From: Nematostella vectensis
Lineage: Eukaryota > Cnidaria > Anthozoa > Actiniaria > Edwardsiidae
Assembly (NCBI RefSeq): GCF_932526225.1
Contig: NC_064035.1
Coordinates: 17,721,969 to 17,785,968 of the forward strand
DNA length: 64,000 bases
Reading direction: 5' to 3'
The notes under the pieces were generated by a model. It saw nothing but the letters and a program-made list of their open reading frames with translations. It did no database searches and was not told the DNA's origin. Position 1 is the first letter of the stretch, and each line of letters opens with the position of its first letter. Positions 22,501 to 37,500 of the stretch are shown piece by piece. A program made the translations under genes and the position numbers.

Positions 22501-25500
22501 GTTAATAAATAGATTTAGGCAGTTTAAAGCGGAGCCAGCATTGTAATTTTAAAAGTTTTAAACTTTACCAAATTCAGTTAAAAAATAACACAATACATAA
22601 TAGATAGAAATGGGTGCTTTTTCCGAGGATGGATGACATAGCAGCAGCTGACAGTCTTTATAACTAAGATTATTACGAGAACGATGCCAGTCTAATTTAC
22701 CTTTTCTTGTAGTATTCTCTCAGATGGCGCATTACCTCCCAACTCCTTAACTGGGTAAATGATTTGGCGTCGTGCACTGCAAATCATACGAGAACAAACG
22801 CTTTTCAGTATTTAAGATAGTTTAGTAAGATTTACCTCGTTATATGAAGTTAGGGTAGAGTTACACGGAGGACACGAAATCGGGCCATGCTACGTCGGGC
22901 TATGCTACATTTTATAAAAGATCCTGAGCCAGTCACAAACGATAGATACTAGCGTCAGTTTAGCGTGGCTAACACTGTAACCTGATTGGCTGAATCAAAT
23001 ATGCGTGGCTAATACTGTGACCTGATTGGCTGAATCAAATGAGCGTGGCTAAAACTGTGACCTGATTGGCTGAATCAAATGAGCGTGGGTAACACTGTGA
23101 CCTGATGTGCTAGAATGCATTGAGATGCCTCTAAGTGGAATTTGATTGGTCAATGTGTGAAAATGTCAGCATGGCCCGCTTTCCGTATCCTTAATACAAT
23201 GAATTCCGAGAACTCCATCCTAGACGACTTACGCGATTGGCACAAGGTCATTGAGTGATGTCACAACAGAATGGTTCTTGGTGACCTGGAAAAATCATAT
23301 TAACTATCACTAACCAATAAGGGATGAGCGGATAAATTCATTAACAGCCACTTACACTACCACTGGCGTACACAGGGAAGACTGGATAATACAAACAAGA
23401 CTTGTGGGCAAGTCGAAGCACCTCCTGAAATCACGATATCAATCAAATAAATAAACAGTTCCACCAGCAGAACTTTTTCATCGACAAAAATGTGCGTGAG
23501 ATGTTTAGTGTCTTATAACGAATCAAAAACGAGTTAAGACACGGGGCTTTGTCGTGACTTTTAATTTGGACTGTTTGAATGTTTCGCGTGAGATCTTTCG
23601 GGACGACTTATATATCTTTGCAGTTCACTGTTTAACTAGTCACGCTGTAACGACATATGAGCACAAGTCCTTCTTCTTTACCTTTAGAAAGTGCTTGGAG
23701 TATTGCTGGAAAACAGGGTTGAGAATCAAGTGATGCAGGTGTGCATGCTCCTCGCGCTGGTGATGGTTAAAGTAGACAAAGTCCTCGATACTGTAGTGCG
23801 AGCGTATGTACTCGATATCCTGCACGAAACAAAAAAACATAATCTTAAAGCCTGTCGATCCGACTTGAATGACGCGTGATTTCGTCCGGCTATGAAAGTC
23901 CATGCAAAAGATTTGCATCCCAGTAGCGAATTTTAATTCAAGCGCATTTAAAAATGCGCTTGAATCACAGTAAATTTCAATTCATCCTACAACTGAAGCA
24001 TCTCAATTCTATGTTAAGAGATCAAATAAAAGTTGTATCTTTAAAACTAATGAGAGTTTTGACAATCCAAAAGAGAAACAAAACAAGACTGTCGCGGGAG
24101 TCGGATCTACGGACTTTAAGTAACACATTAGCCTACTGTTGAATAGTCAAGAACGCAACACTTCACTGAACAACGTGTGGTGATATTAATATAGTTAATT
24201 AAGTTTAATGGGAAAGATAAGGTAGGGTCATATGTCACGTCTACGTCATCTCCTTCGCTCTAGCAATCTCACGCTTCACGTCTTGTACATTGACCCTACC
24301 CCCTCTTCCCAAGCAGTTGTATTGTGTCCAAATATACAATATTAAATTGCTCTGAAGTGGTCCAAACCTCGCGTGTTATGCTCATGATTATTATAGAGAT
24401 TGTACATTAAGATACATTTGCTAAAAACTTAAAGGTGCGTGTGAACGCACAATGCTTAATCTTTCCTGGTGAGCTTGTTATGTACGGCTTATATATAGAT
24501 TTTTTGAACATAGAAAGCATTGCGCTGTATGTCATTGCTTTGCCACAAACAGACCTATATATGTCTATTAGAAAACTTGGCGAGATACGTGTAAGGCCCG
24601 TGCAAACAGCGCCAACTTCGACCAGCACTGCTAGCACTGCATCGCCCGATTTAGCACACAAAAAATGACGGTGAACAATTCTGCAGCACCTCTCAACATA
24701 ACGCGTAGACAGTACCTGCATTTCTGGGCCAACAATGTAGCTGTCTGCTTTTGACAGCAATGATAGCGGCAATACTAAAAAGAGGAACCGGCGGAACCAG
24801 CACATTTTGAAAGCAGGAGCGAAGGGGGTATATGGGTAGGGGGATTACGACGATTTATTTTCGAAAAATCAATTTATCGAAATATATCTATATATATTTT
24901 TTCTGTTCCAAACGGACTGGTAGTTTGCCATAATACATCACTAAGCGCAAATGTGCTACGTTATTTTACGTTCATTTCACATACTGTCATATGCAATTTG
25001 TAAAAAATTTCCGTTGAAAGTTCCAGATAAGTAGCAAAAACCATACTGTAAAACAAGCGCTCGCAGTGTGTGCTTTTTAGTGCCAAATGTGTTCTTCTTG
25101 TGTACCTGTGCAGGCAATTCCGCTTTTTAGTAATGCCGCCATGATAGCGCTGTTTGCACGGGCACTTGAAGTAACCTTTCAATACAAGGAACTACAGTAA
25201 TGGTACCTCCTCTCTCCTGAGCACCGCTGCTCCCACGACCTGGCCAATGCACTCAGCAACGAACACTTGCAGCTCGGTACCATCCTACAACGCACACGTG
25301 GAGTGAAATAGAGCGGAGGGACAGACCATTATTGAGAAAAGTTTTAACAGGACTATGATACAGTGAAAACTTGGTATACCAATGAAGGTTTAAGGGGACA
25401 GAGAACAGTACATCACTTCTGTCACAGGAAGCCAAGTTGGTACCTATATATTGTTCAATATACATACACCTATTTAAAAAATATGATGTCAGCTTTAGCG

Positions 25501-28500
25501 GCAAATGGCGATTGACATAGGGCTGTTGTGCGAACTAAAGGAATTATGGACCTCAATACATTTCAAGCAAATGAAGAAAAAATGAGTATACTTCGTCCAA
25601 TAATCCATTATCAATGTATGGCTCTGGCATCGCTGGAGTTTATTTATCACCTTTCATTCTTACGAACTGTTACTTATAAGCTCCTTTCGGTTTTAGAACT
25701 GCCTGCTATTTGACATTTGCCATTCCCTGTGTGCGCTGCCAGTGATTTTAAATAGGTGCATATAGGCTACTCTCTAGATGCGTGTATAGACACTAAAATT
25801 AACCATCACCATGCTCTATAAACACTGAACACAATAAGCATTAGATAACCAACATGTTAATCTGAATATTTCTCCTTCTCTTTTGGAGTCCATCATGTAC
25901 TTACTGGATCTCTTCGAGCACGATTGTACTGCTCAACGTCCCTAAAATCAAAACAGAGAACATGAAGCTACAACTACAACAAAACAATAACAACAACAAC
26001 CATACTCATATACCTTTTGAAAAGTGTGCTATACAAAAATTACAAAACTATACGTCCCTTGGAATCCCTTTTAATTCGATTTCTACTATTATATACGACC
26101 TTGTTAGTTAGTTTCACCAGGGCACATTACTTATAACGGATCACTCACATTAAAATCTTGTCTGATGCTTTTAGCTTCTTGATAACTTTTCTGATAGCAT
26201 CTGAGTCAGACGAGATACATGGTCGAACATTAAAAGACCTATAGCGAAATTAATAAATATAATGTAAGAATTTTAATTTCTTTTGGTATTAAAATACCAC
26301 AATCATAGCACAACTATTCCATTCATCTATGACACCAGACAATTATGATTTTGCCCATTCACCCATCCATATTAAGTTGTCCACTAATCACCTATCCTCA
26401 CCCACCTAAACCATATGGCTATGGTACTTTTGGGAAAATTTATTCTGTCTCGTCCATTGGATTATCCTGGCATTTCGCTAGCAAATTAAAATAGCGCTTC
26501 GGGCCACATGGCTCATTATAGGCAAAGCTTACTTACTCAATAAGACCCCAACGGTGATAGACATACAGCTCTTGTGACAAAGTGCTATGGCGCTTTGGCG
26601 TCACTCTCTGTAAAAAAAAAAACATTCCTAATCTCAAGCAAAACTCGGATAATGTTGCAATTAACTACAAGCTTGCCCTTGTGACAGGAACTTTTGGGTT
26701 CGTGGAAGGCAAAATCAGTATTTGCAACATTTCGAGAGACTCAAGGTGTTCAGACTATAGCAGGGGGGGGGGGGGGCAGAAGCTGAAAGTTTGCTTTACC
26801 CTCCCCCTGTTAATTTGAAATGTAGGACGTAGCGATTCTCTCTCTCGTTTCTTTTTCTTCTCTTTGCTCGACAAATAACTGAGCTCCTGGCTTCAAGGGT
26901 ACAGTAGCATGTCTCAAACTGAAAACAATTTCCAGTAGAACAGCAAAACAACCCCAAGTAATAGTTCAGTATGCTTCTGTGGCATGACACCCCCTCCCCC
27001 CCCCCCCCCCCCCCTCCAACAACGGAAAAGCATTAGAACTTGGCTAGTATTATAGACCCAACAGAAGGGGACCTTGAGCAAGTCCAGCACAGGCCGTGAT
27101 CCTTGAGGGAACCCCTGGTCATGTCAATGCTGAGATTGAGCCCTTTATTAGATATTTACAGAACCGCTCTCAAACATATGTACACTGTTCGCGAAACTTT
27201 CGCAACCAGTGTTTCGAAATTCGCGAACATATAGACTGTTCGCGAACAGATGCAAACAAACTCAAATAAACGGTTTGGCGAACGGTAACGTGTGATCCAG
27301 GGCTTAGTAACAGCTAGAAGCCATTTATTTGACAAAGACTTGTATTAGACAGAGAATTAGTTTGGGGAAGGAATGCCGATCGCTGGATATTATTTGAAGA
27401 TTTTCGAATGTGTGTTTACTGCTAGTGAATACTTTTGAACAGAGGGAAGCCATTTATTTGACAAAGCAAAGACTTGTACTAAACACGGGAGAATTAGTTT
27501 GAGAAGGGAATGCCGATCGCTTCGTATCGATATGTATTAAGAGGTGTGCTTAATTTCTTACTATAAAGGCTTGGAGCAATGGGAACTCCGAAACAAGGTG
27601 TGGCATCGTCAGCACGCAGTAATCTCTATCCTAAACACAACAATACAGCTTTGTCAGCAAGAAAAAACAGCATTACTGGGCTGAAACACTACAGCTCGGT
27701 CAAATAAAAAAGTAAACTATTATACTTACTGGGAACTGAGCAAAGGCAGCTGGAAGAAAGTCAATTGATCTGCAACAAAAAGCAAAAGTGTGGTATTTAG
27801 TAAATAAACCCCTTCTGGCGGCTGGGATATCGGCGGATAATGTCCAAGGATGAGAAATGGTACGAAAAATAAACAGTGTGCAGAGAAGCGAAGCTTCGAT
27901 TTCACAATTTTTTTTCATTAGAACAAAAACTACAAGCTCAAAACTTGCATTTCAACTGATGGATTTACACCTAGACTGTTTTCTTATTGTTCTGCTGAGA
28001 GCGTTTATTTGAGGAGTTATTGAGCAGACGAAAAGCGAATGTTCACAGGACAGATATCACTTTGCCTGGACGTTATCGACTGATATTTGTCCTGTGTACA
28101 TGTGCACGTGACACGTATTGACCAATGAGCGCGCATTAAAATTCATCGATGGGATATAACAATAGATATATAAATGACTATCACCTTTTGCAAACATTCT
28201 GGCCTATGGCCCAGAGAAGTATGGAAAAAATACTGAATTTGCTATCGGTTACTCACAGATAGTTCTTAAACAACCAAAGAATCACATTTTGAACTTATGT
28301 CAGACAGAATAAAACTTTAGCACAAGTTGACAATACAATGCAACAGTCTTTACTCAAAGACGGTGACATCCTTACAAATTTTCTAACCAATGTCTCAATG
28401 TTCGTATATAGTTCGATTTTTATTTAAATAGTACCTCATTTCATATTTCTCGTCAATGCAGAAAAGTTGTATACAGAATGCACTGCATGGGCCATGAGGA

Positions 28501-31500
28501 GGTGTAGGCTGCAAGAAAAAGCAAGTAAAATTTAATTGTAAATTGTTTGGGTCATCATTTTTTCTGCACAGTGCTCGCAAGGATTACAACTTACTGTTTT
28601 GGCAGACTCTCTGTCATCTTCTGAATCAGAACTGGGAACAAGAAAAACCCTGTTAATATCAAACTTTAGACTACTGCAAATTCATCTAAAATGGTAGAGT
28701 GAAATATCAAAAAGGCACACACCTTTGAACCAAATGCTCTTCACTCAGCTTGTGTATAATTTCTGGGCTCTCTAGAGTTTAAAAAGAATAAGAAACAATT
28801 TTATATATCTATCAAATACATGATTACATCCATCCCATCTTAGTTGGATATCAGAACTAATAAGGAGCAAGAGAACATAAGATAAGAGAGGGACACTTTG
28901 GTATTACCCGCGCACCATGTCGATTCCGAATCCGGCTATTTTTAGTAACCACCACCCTACCACTGAGCGTGAGCATTTTTACTCACCCTACCCCCGCGCT
29001 TTGGCATTTACACCTTGTTGTTTGCCGCTATTTTGTGACATGAAACCGAATAAAACCCCACCCTATTTGCACAAATACCATCGAAAATGTCATTCTAGCA
29101 TCAAGGATACGGACAGTTGCAGTTTATTAAGGGGATGTAGTACTTCGAGGATTGCAAAATTTCCAAAACGGAACTTCATTCAAAATCAAGAGCAGAAAAC
29201 CTCGTGCTTCAATCACCGTTTTTGCTCTAACTTGCTGCTTCTTCGTGGTGTCTCAACATTCATTATCTTCCTAATGGTCAAACAAAATCTGTAAGTTAGA
29301 CATTAGATATAATATTGATTTTTGTGAATATTCCGGTGAATTGAGAAGGAATCCAAGAAAAATAGATTTTATAAAACTATCCTTGTAACGAGGGAATGCA
29401 TTTTTGTGTTGATCGAAGCCAGCAAGCTGAAGTATCTGAGCTTTTGTAAAAGTGAGAAAATAAAGACGGAGATATTACTGTATTTCTTTGATGTTGTTAT
29501 TATTATATTTTATATTATTATGTTGTTATTATACAAGCTGGTGTCGGGATTTGAATCAAACGCAGTATCACAGCCATTTTATCGCTCGTCAGTTTTTTCT
29601 TTCTCATTTGACTTCGCCGCTCAGACAAACAAAACAGTCAAACTATTCAGGGATTTAGCTTTCGTGAGTATATTTGCCAATCTTGGTAACTTAAGTTAGA
29701 CTTGTTTTCTTCTTCCGAATTATTGTACATGATCTCTTTTCGTTCCTATCGAGTTGGCAAAACAACAACACGCAACCCGCGGGGGAGTAGGACAAAATAA
29801 AAGGAGCAAATCCTCACGCACAGAGGATGGGAATCGACATGTCGCGCGGGTAATACCAAAGTGTCCCTCTCTTATCTTATGCTTTCTTGTAAGGAGTGAT
29901 TTATTTTTTTTGGAGATTTGTGAGTTTGTTTTTCGCCTGCAGCCCTGATTTATTCAGTATAGTGTCGCCTTTTGTTTCAAAACTTCAAACCTTTTCCTTT
30001 CTTTTGCTCTTGCTTTTCCTCTGCTTTCTCCATTGTGACCCCTGTAAAACACAAACAAAAACACAGTTCAGAATACCTACGTTTATTTACCAGTTACATT
30101 ATCAGACTGGCAATTGGCAAAGAAAGAGGGATTGTCCCATAATATCAGAAGCAGATCCAAGATTCTAAAAACGGGGGTGGGGGTGAATTTGAGGGTAAGG
30201 AAATAACATTTTTGTTGTTATACAAAACAAAAAGACATGACTTTTTAACACACTACCCCTTTTATATGCCCAAGCATACCATTGATAGGATCATCTGGTT
30301 CTTCCCCAATATCTGCTGTCTTCTGCAATCTGTTGAATGGCTCCAAGTCAAAACATCTGTTTAGGATTCTTGCTTCCATCTGGGAACAGATGCTCATGAA
30401 ACCAACTGCAGTCCCATTGACCTAAAAACAAAAGAAAAATGTCAGCAATAGTTTTTGTATGTGGTTGGTGATTTAAGGTATAGGATAAGCTACCACATAC
30501 AGCAAACAAATATGATTTGCACAAGAATGCAATTAATAAAACACTCACATCAGCAACTAAGCACTTGTTTTCTGAATCTTGTGCTTCTATCAACTCAGCC
30601 AAGAAAAAATTTCCTGCAAAAAATCACAAACATAAACCGTCCCTTAATCTCTAGCCCTTTCATGAATGATTAGATCCAAACAACTACATACTGTAAGTCA
30701 GTAAGTCTAGAGTATTCAATGACCTCTTTGGCATGCACTCTAGTTTTGTAATCAAAGGTAAAGTATAGTAACTAAACCTAACTGCACACCTTCTGATCTT
30801 CACATCAGTGAGCCCCCACACCCTTCTGACCATCACATCAGTGAGCACCCACACCCTTCTGACCATCACATCAGTGAGCCCCCACACCCTTCTGACCATC
30901 ACATCAGTGAGCCCCCACGCCCTTCTGACCATCACATCAGTGAGCCCCCACACCCTTCTGACCATCACATCAGTGAGCCCCCACACCCTTCTGACCATCA
31001 CATCAGTAAGCCCCAAACCCTTCTGATCATCACATCAGTGAGCCCCCACACCCTTCTGACCATCACATCAGTGAGCCCTCACACCATTCTGACCATCACA
31101 TCAGTGAGCCCCCACACCCTTCTGACCATCACATCAGTGAGCCCCCACACCCTTGACCATCACATCAGTGAGCCCCCACACCCTTCTGACCATCACATGA
31201 GTGAGCCCCCACACCCTTGACCATCACATGAGTGAGCCACCGCACCCTTCTGACCATCACATCAGTGAGCCCCCACACCCTTCTGACCATCACATCAGTG
31301 AGTCCCCACACCCTTCTGACCATCACATCAGTAAGCCCCCACACCCTTCTGATCATCACATCAGTGAGCCCCCACACCCTTCTGATCATCACATCAGTAA
31401 GCCCCCACACCCTTCTGATCATCACATCAGTGAGCCCCCACACCCTTCTGACCATCACATCAGTGAGCCCCCACACCCTTCTGACCATCACATCAGTGAG

Positions 31501-34500
31501 CCCCCACACCCTTCTGACCATCACATCAGTAAGCCCCAAACCCTTCTGATCATCACATCAGTGAGCCCCCACACCCTACTGACCATCACATCAGTGAGCC
31601 ATCACACCATCCTGACCATCACATCAGTGAGCCCCCACACCCTTCTGACCATCACATCAGTGAGCCCTCACACCATTCTGACCATCACATCAGTGAGCCC
31701 CCACACCATTCTGACCATCACATCAGTGAGCCCCCACACCCTTCTGACCATCACATCAGTGAGCCCCCACACCCTTGACCATCACATCAGTGAGCCCCCA
31801 CACCCTTCTGACCATCACATGAGTGAGCCCCCACACCCTTGACCATCACATGAGTAAGCCCCCACACCCTTCTGATCATCACATGAGTGAGCCCCCACAC
31901 CCTTCTGACCATCACATCAGTGAGCCCCCACACCCTTCTGACCATCACACCAGTGAGCCCCCACACCCTTCTGACCATCACATCAGTGAGCCCCCACACC
32001 CTTGACCATCACATCAGTGAGCCCCACACCCTTGACCATCACATCAGTGAGCCCCCACACCCTTCTGACCATCACATCAGTGAGCCCCCCACACACTTGA
32101 CCATCACATCAGTGAGCCCCCACACCCTTGACCATCACATCAGTGAGCCCCCACACCCTTCTGATCATCACATGAGTGAGCCCCCACACCCTTCTGACCA
32201 TCACATCAGTGAGCCCTCACACCCTTCTGATCATCACATCAGTGAGCCCTCACACCCTTCTGATCATCACATGAGTGAGCCCCCCACACCCTTGACCATC
32301 ACATGAGTGAGCCCCCACACCCTTCTGACCATCACATCAGTGAGCCCCCACACCCTTGACCATCACATCAGTGAGCCCCCACACCCTTCTGACCATCACA
32401 TCAGTGAGCCCCCACACCCTTGACCATCACATCAGTGAGCCCTCACACCCTTCTGAACATCACATCAGTAAGCCCCCACACCCTTGACCATCACATGAGT
32501 GAGCCCCCACACCATTGACCATCACATCAGTAGCCCCCACACCCTTCTGACAATCACATCAGTGAGCCCCCACACCCTTCTGACCATCACATCAGTGAGC
32601 CCTCACACCCTTCTGACCATCACATTAGTGAGCCCCCACACCCTTCTGACCATCACATCAGTGAGCCCCCCACACCCTTGACCATCACATCAGTGAGCCC
32701 CCACACCCTTCTGACCATCACATCAGTAAGCCCCCACACCCTTGACCATCACATCAGTGAGCCCCCACACCCTTGACCATCACATCAGTGAGCCCCCACA
32801 CCCTTGACCATCACATCAGTGAGCCCCCACACCCTTGACCATCACATGAGTGAGCCTTCACACCCTTGACCATCACATCAGTGAGCCCCCACACCCTTCT
32901 GGCCATCACATCAGTAAGCCCCCACACCCTTGACCATCACATCAGTGAGCCTTCACACCGTTGACCATCACATCAGTGAGCCCCCACACCCTTCTGACCA
33001 TCACATCAGTGAGCCTCCACACCCTTGACCATCACATGAATGAGCCCCACCCCCTTCTGACCATCACATCAGTGAGCCCCCACACCCTTGACCATCACAT
33101 CAGTGAGCCCCCACACCCTTCTGACCATCACATCAGTGAGCCCCCACACCCTTCTGACCATCACATCAGTGAGCCCCCACACCCTTCTGACCATCACATC
33201 AGTGAGCCCCCACACCCTTCTGACCATCACATCAGTGAGCCCCCACACCCTTGACCATCACATGAATGAGCCCCACCCCCTTCTGACCATCACATCAGTG
33301 AGCCCCCACACCCTTGACCATCACATCAGTGAGCCCCCACACCCTTCTGACAATCACATCAGTGAGCCCCCACACCCTTCTGACCATCACATCAGTGAGC
33401 CCCCACACCATTCTGACCATCACATCAGTGAGCCCCCACACAATTGACCATCACATAAGTGAGCCCCCACACCCTTCTGACCATCACATTAGTGAGCCCC
33501 CACACCCTTCTGACCATCACATGAGTGAGCCCCCACACCCTTCTGACCATCACATCAGTGAGCCCCCACACCCTTGACCATCACATCAGTAAGCCCCCAC
33601 ACCCTTCTGATCATCACATCAGTGAGCCCCCACACCCTTGACCATCACATCAGCGAGCCCCCACACCCTTGACCATCACATCAGTAGCCCCACCCTTCTG
33701 ACCATCACATCAGTGAGCCCCCACACCCTTGACCATCACATCAGTGAGCCCCCACACCCTTGACCATCACATCAGTGAGCCCCCACACCATTGACCATCA
33801 CATCAGTAGCCCCCACACCCTTCTGACCATCACATCAGTGAGCCCCCACACCCTTCTGACCATCACATCAGTGAACCCTCACACCCTTCTGACCATCACA
33901 TTAGTGAGCCCCACACCCTTCTGACCATCACATCAGTGAGCCCCCCACACCCTTGACCATCACATCAGTGAGCCCCCACACCCTTCTGACCATCACATCA
34001 GTAAGCCCCCACACCCTTGACCATCACATCAGTGAGCCCCCACACCCTTGACCATCACATCAGTGAGCCCCCACACCCTTGACCATCACATCAGTGAGCC
34101 CCCACACCCTTGACCATCACATGAGTGAGCCTTCACACCCTTGACCATCACATCAGTGAGCCCCCACACCCTTCTGGCCATCACATCAGTAAGCCCCCAC
34201 ACCCTTGACCATCACATCAGTGAGCCTTCACACCCTTGACCATCACATCAGTGAGCCCCCACACCCTTCTGACCATCACATCAGTGAGCCCCCACACCCT
34301 TCTGACCATCACATCAGTGAGCCCCCACACCCTTCTGACCATCACATCAGTGAGCCCCCACACAATTGACCATCACATAAGTGAGCCCCCACACCCTTCT
34401 GACCATCACATCAGTGAGCCCCCACACCCTTGTGACCATCACATGAGTGAGCCCCCACACCCTTCTGACCATCACATCAGTGAGCCCCCACACCCTTGAC

Positions 34501-37500
34501 CATCACATCAGTAAGCCCCCACACCCTTCTGACCATCACATCAGTGAGCCCCCACACCATTGACCATCACATCAGTGAGCCCCCACACCCTTCTGACCAT
34601 CACATCAGTGAGCCCCCACACAATTGACCATCACATCAGTGAGCCCCCACACCCTTCTGACCATCACATCAGTGAGCCCCCACACCCTTCTGACCATCAC
34701 ATAAGTGAGCCCCCACACCCTTCTGACCATCACATCAGTGAGCCCCCACACCCTTCTGACCATCACATCAGTGAGCCCCCACACCCTTCTGACCATCACA
34801 TCAGTGAGCCCTCACACCCTTCTGACCATCACATTAGTGAGCCCCCACACCCTTCTGACCATCACATCAGTGAGCCCCCCACACCCTTGACCATCACATC
34901 AGTGAGCCCCCACACCCTTCTGACCATCACATCAGTAAGCCCCCACACCCTTGACCATCACATCAGTGAGCCCCCACACCCTTGACCATCACATCAGTGA
35001 GCCCCCACACCCTTGACCATCACATCAGTGAGCCCCCACACCCTTGACCATCACATCAGTGAGCCCCCACACCCTTGACCATCACATGAGTGAGCCACCA
35101 CACCCTTCTGACCATCACATGAGTGAGCCCCCACACCCTTCTGACCATCACATCAGTAAGCCCCCACACCCTTGACCATCACATGAGTGAGCCCCCACAC
35201 CCTTCTGACCATCACATGAGTGAGCCCCCACACCCTTGACCATCACATCAGTGAGCCCCCACACAATTGACCATCACATAAGTGAGCCCCCACACCCTTC
35301 TGACCATCACATCAGTGAGCCCCCACACCCTTCTGACCATCACATGAGTGAGCCCCCACACCCTTCTGACCATCACATCAGTGAGCCCCCACACCCTTGA
35401 CCATCACATCAGTAAGCCCCCACACCCTTCTGATCATCACATCAGTGAGCCCCCACACCCTTGACCATCACATCAGCGAGCCCCCACACCCTTTACCATC
35501 ACATCAGTAGCCCCACCCTTCTGACCATCACATCAGTGAGCCCCCACACCCTTGACCATCACATCAGTGAGCCCCCACACCCTTGACCATCACATCAGTG
35601 AGCCCCCACACCCTTGACCATCACATCAGTGAGCCCCCACACCCTTGACCATCACATCAGTGAGCCCCCACACCCTTGACCATCACATGAGTGAGCCACA
35701 ACACCCTTCTGACCATCACATGAGTGAGCCCCCACACCCTTCTGACCATCACATCAGTAAGCCCCCACACCCTTGTCCATCACATGAGTGAGCCCCCACA
35801 CCCTTCTGACCATCACATGAGTGAGCCCCCACACCCTTGACCATCACATCAGTGAGCCCCCACACCCTCCTGATCATCACATGAGTGAGCCCCCACACCC
35901 TTCTGACCATCACATCAGTGAGCCTTGATTAGCATGCTTACCATACATTGATGTTAAGACATCATTTTGTCTGTTGAATATTGGCATCAAGTCATCATGG
36001 TCCTCAACTCTGAATACAAAAAAAGAGTCATAGATGCACCAGGTAAAGCTGTTGGTAGGTACGATGGACTTATTGGAGCACTACCTAGCTGGGCGAATGT
36101 GTAGTTTTGGACAATGTTCATGTCGATGACAAACTTGCACTTCACAATTCAATTTTCCTGTGAAGGATTCTTTGTAGCTCATTGGCTTGAACACCTCTGT
36201 AAGGGCTGCACCTGAAATGAATTATCAATGTTTGAACAATGAAGATAGAACATGAAATTAGAGAATAGGCTATTCTATACCTGATATCATGAAGATCTAC
36301 AAAATTATTGAGAAATTTGTTGCATACATACATACCTACTGTATATTGGGTTTAAGCATTGCTGTGCTAAAAAAACAAATCACTTTTCTCCCTCTTACCC
36401 GTCTCAACACTCCTTGGCACAGCAAGAAATATATAGTGGAGAAATGGAACTGCATTGAATACAGTCCTGATTATTTCTACAGCACATCCATATGCAAAGT
36501 CAGGCTTAGCCACAAAGTAGTTCATAAACAGACTGTTGAGTGGCTGAAATAAAAGAGAAAAAACAAAGCATATCAGGGATGCAGGACTTATTATTATTGC
36601 ATACTAATCAAATACAGTTTGAAAAAACTATTTTAAAAAAGCAAATTTGATAAAAAAAGAAAGTTACAAATTTTGTTTTAAGTTTCCAATATTATCTTGT
36701 GCAATGCTTTCTCTAGGTAAACTTAAAAGGAAAACATTTCTGTGTTGAATAAGTCATTCAGTAAAACATTATTTATGAACATTGTGCAACCATATATTCA
36801 AGCTTTCAATACAACAGAGAGGTAAACAGCCAGTTAGAAGATTTTTGTTTTATTTTTGCACTAACTTACCGTTGCTTTATCACAGTCATACTTGGACTTA
36901 AGCCAGGTATCCCATGAGGCCTGGTCAACCCCTGTGATATTTGGGTAGTCAAAGAATGCAGCATGGGCAACAACTTTGTTTGCTGAGTTTACAAGTGTGA
37001 CAGCCAAATTGGACTTCTCACTGTTTGAAAAGAGTTACAAATCCAGGAATTTTGTTTAGTCTGCTATATATGCCTGCAAGGACATGATAATCATCTAAGA
37101 AAATGGTGTAATGTGATATCAACCCTGACAGTTTATTCCATTAGGAAGGATTTTGAAAACTTTAAAGGGTTTATTTAATTTTTTTTTTTTTTTTGGGGGG
37201 GGGGGTGACTTTGCCAGGTATATTTTTGAAGTCTAGAAAAATCTGTGGAGTTTAAAAAATTCAAAGAAATACATTTTTCGAGAAAGTGAAGCAGAAGGAG
37301 GGTGCATCAAGGACACACTCTGTATTCAATTCACAATGAGACCCCATCCCCCTGTATTAGTTTTCGTTTGAAAACACAACCTTTTTGTTATGGATACGGT
37401 TATTGTCCACACGGAAACTTGAAAACAATGATTGAAAACAGAACGATTTGAAAACAATCTCTAGAGTGGAACAATTTGAAGACCAAACCCCTTCGGTGTG

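Noticed and set aside
24407-24805. 132-codon minus-strand frame with a signal-like N-terminus inside CFAP61 intron 16
   Set aside because: It overlaps a candidate inverted-repeat element, resembles no known protein to me, and has no supporting splice or start context.
28917-29699. Open frames of 125 and 97 codons within the intron 7 transposon as a transposase
   Set aside because: No DDE/DDD or other transposase motif is recognisable, and the first frame begins inside the terminal inverted repeat.
30785-30800. Idea that the 33-bp unit also derives from a CFAP61 splice junction
   Set aside because: Only a 9-base word (CTGATGTGA) is shared with the end of exon 6; there is no extended match to any exon edge, unlike the 37-bp and 82-bp arrays.
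30808-35000. Long open frames encoding [11 protein letters not shown]- or [11 protein letters not shown]-type repeats on both strands
   Set aside because: They follow from a 33-bp period without stops and break at the 31-bp units. The array is confined to an intron of CFAP61 on the opposite strand, with no start context or splice model.
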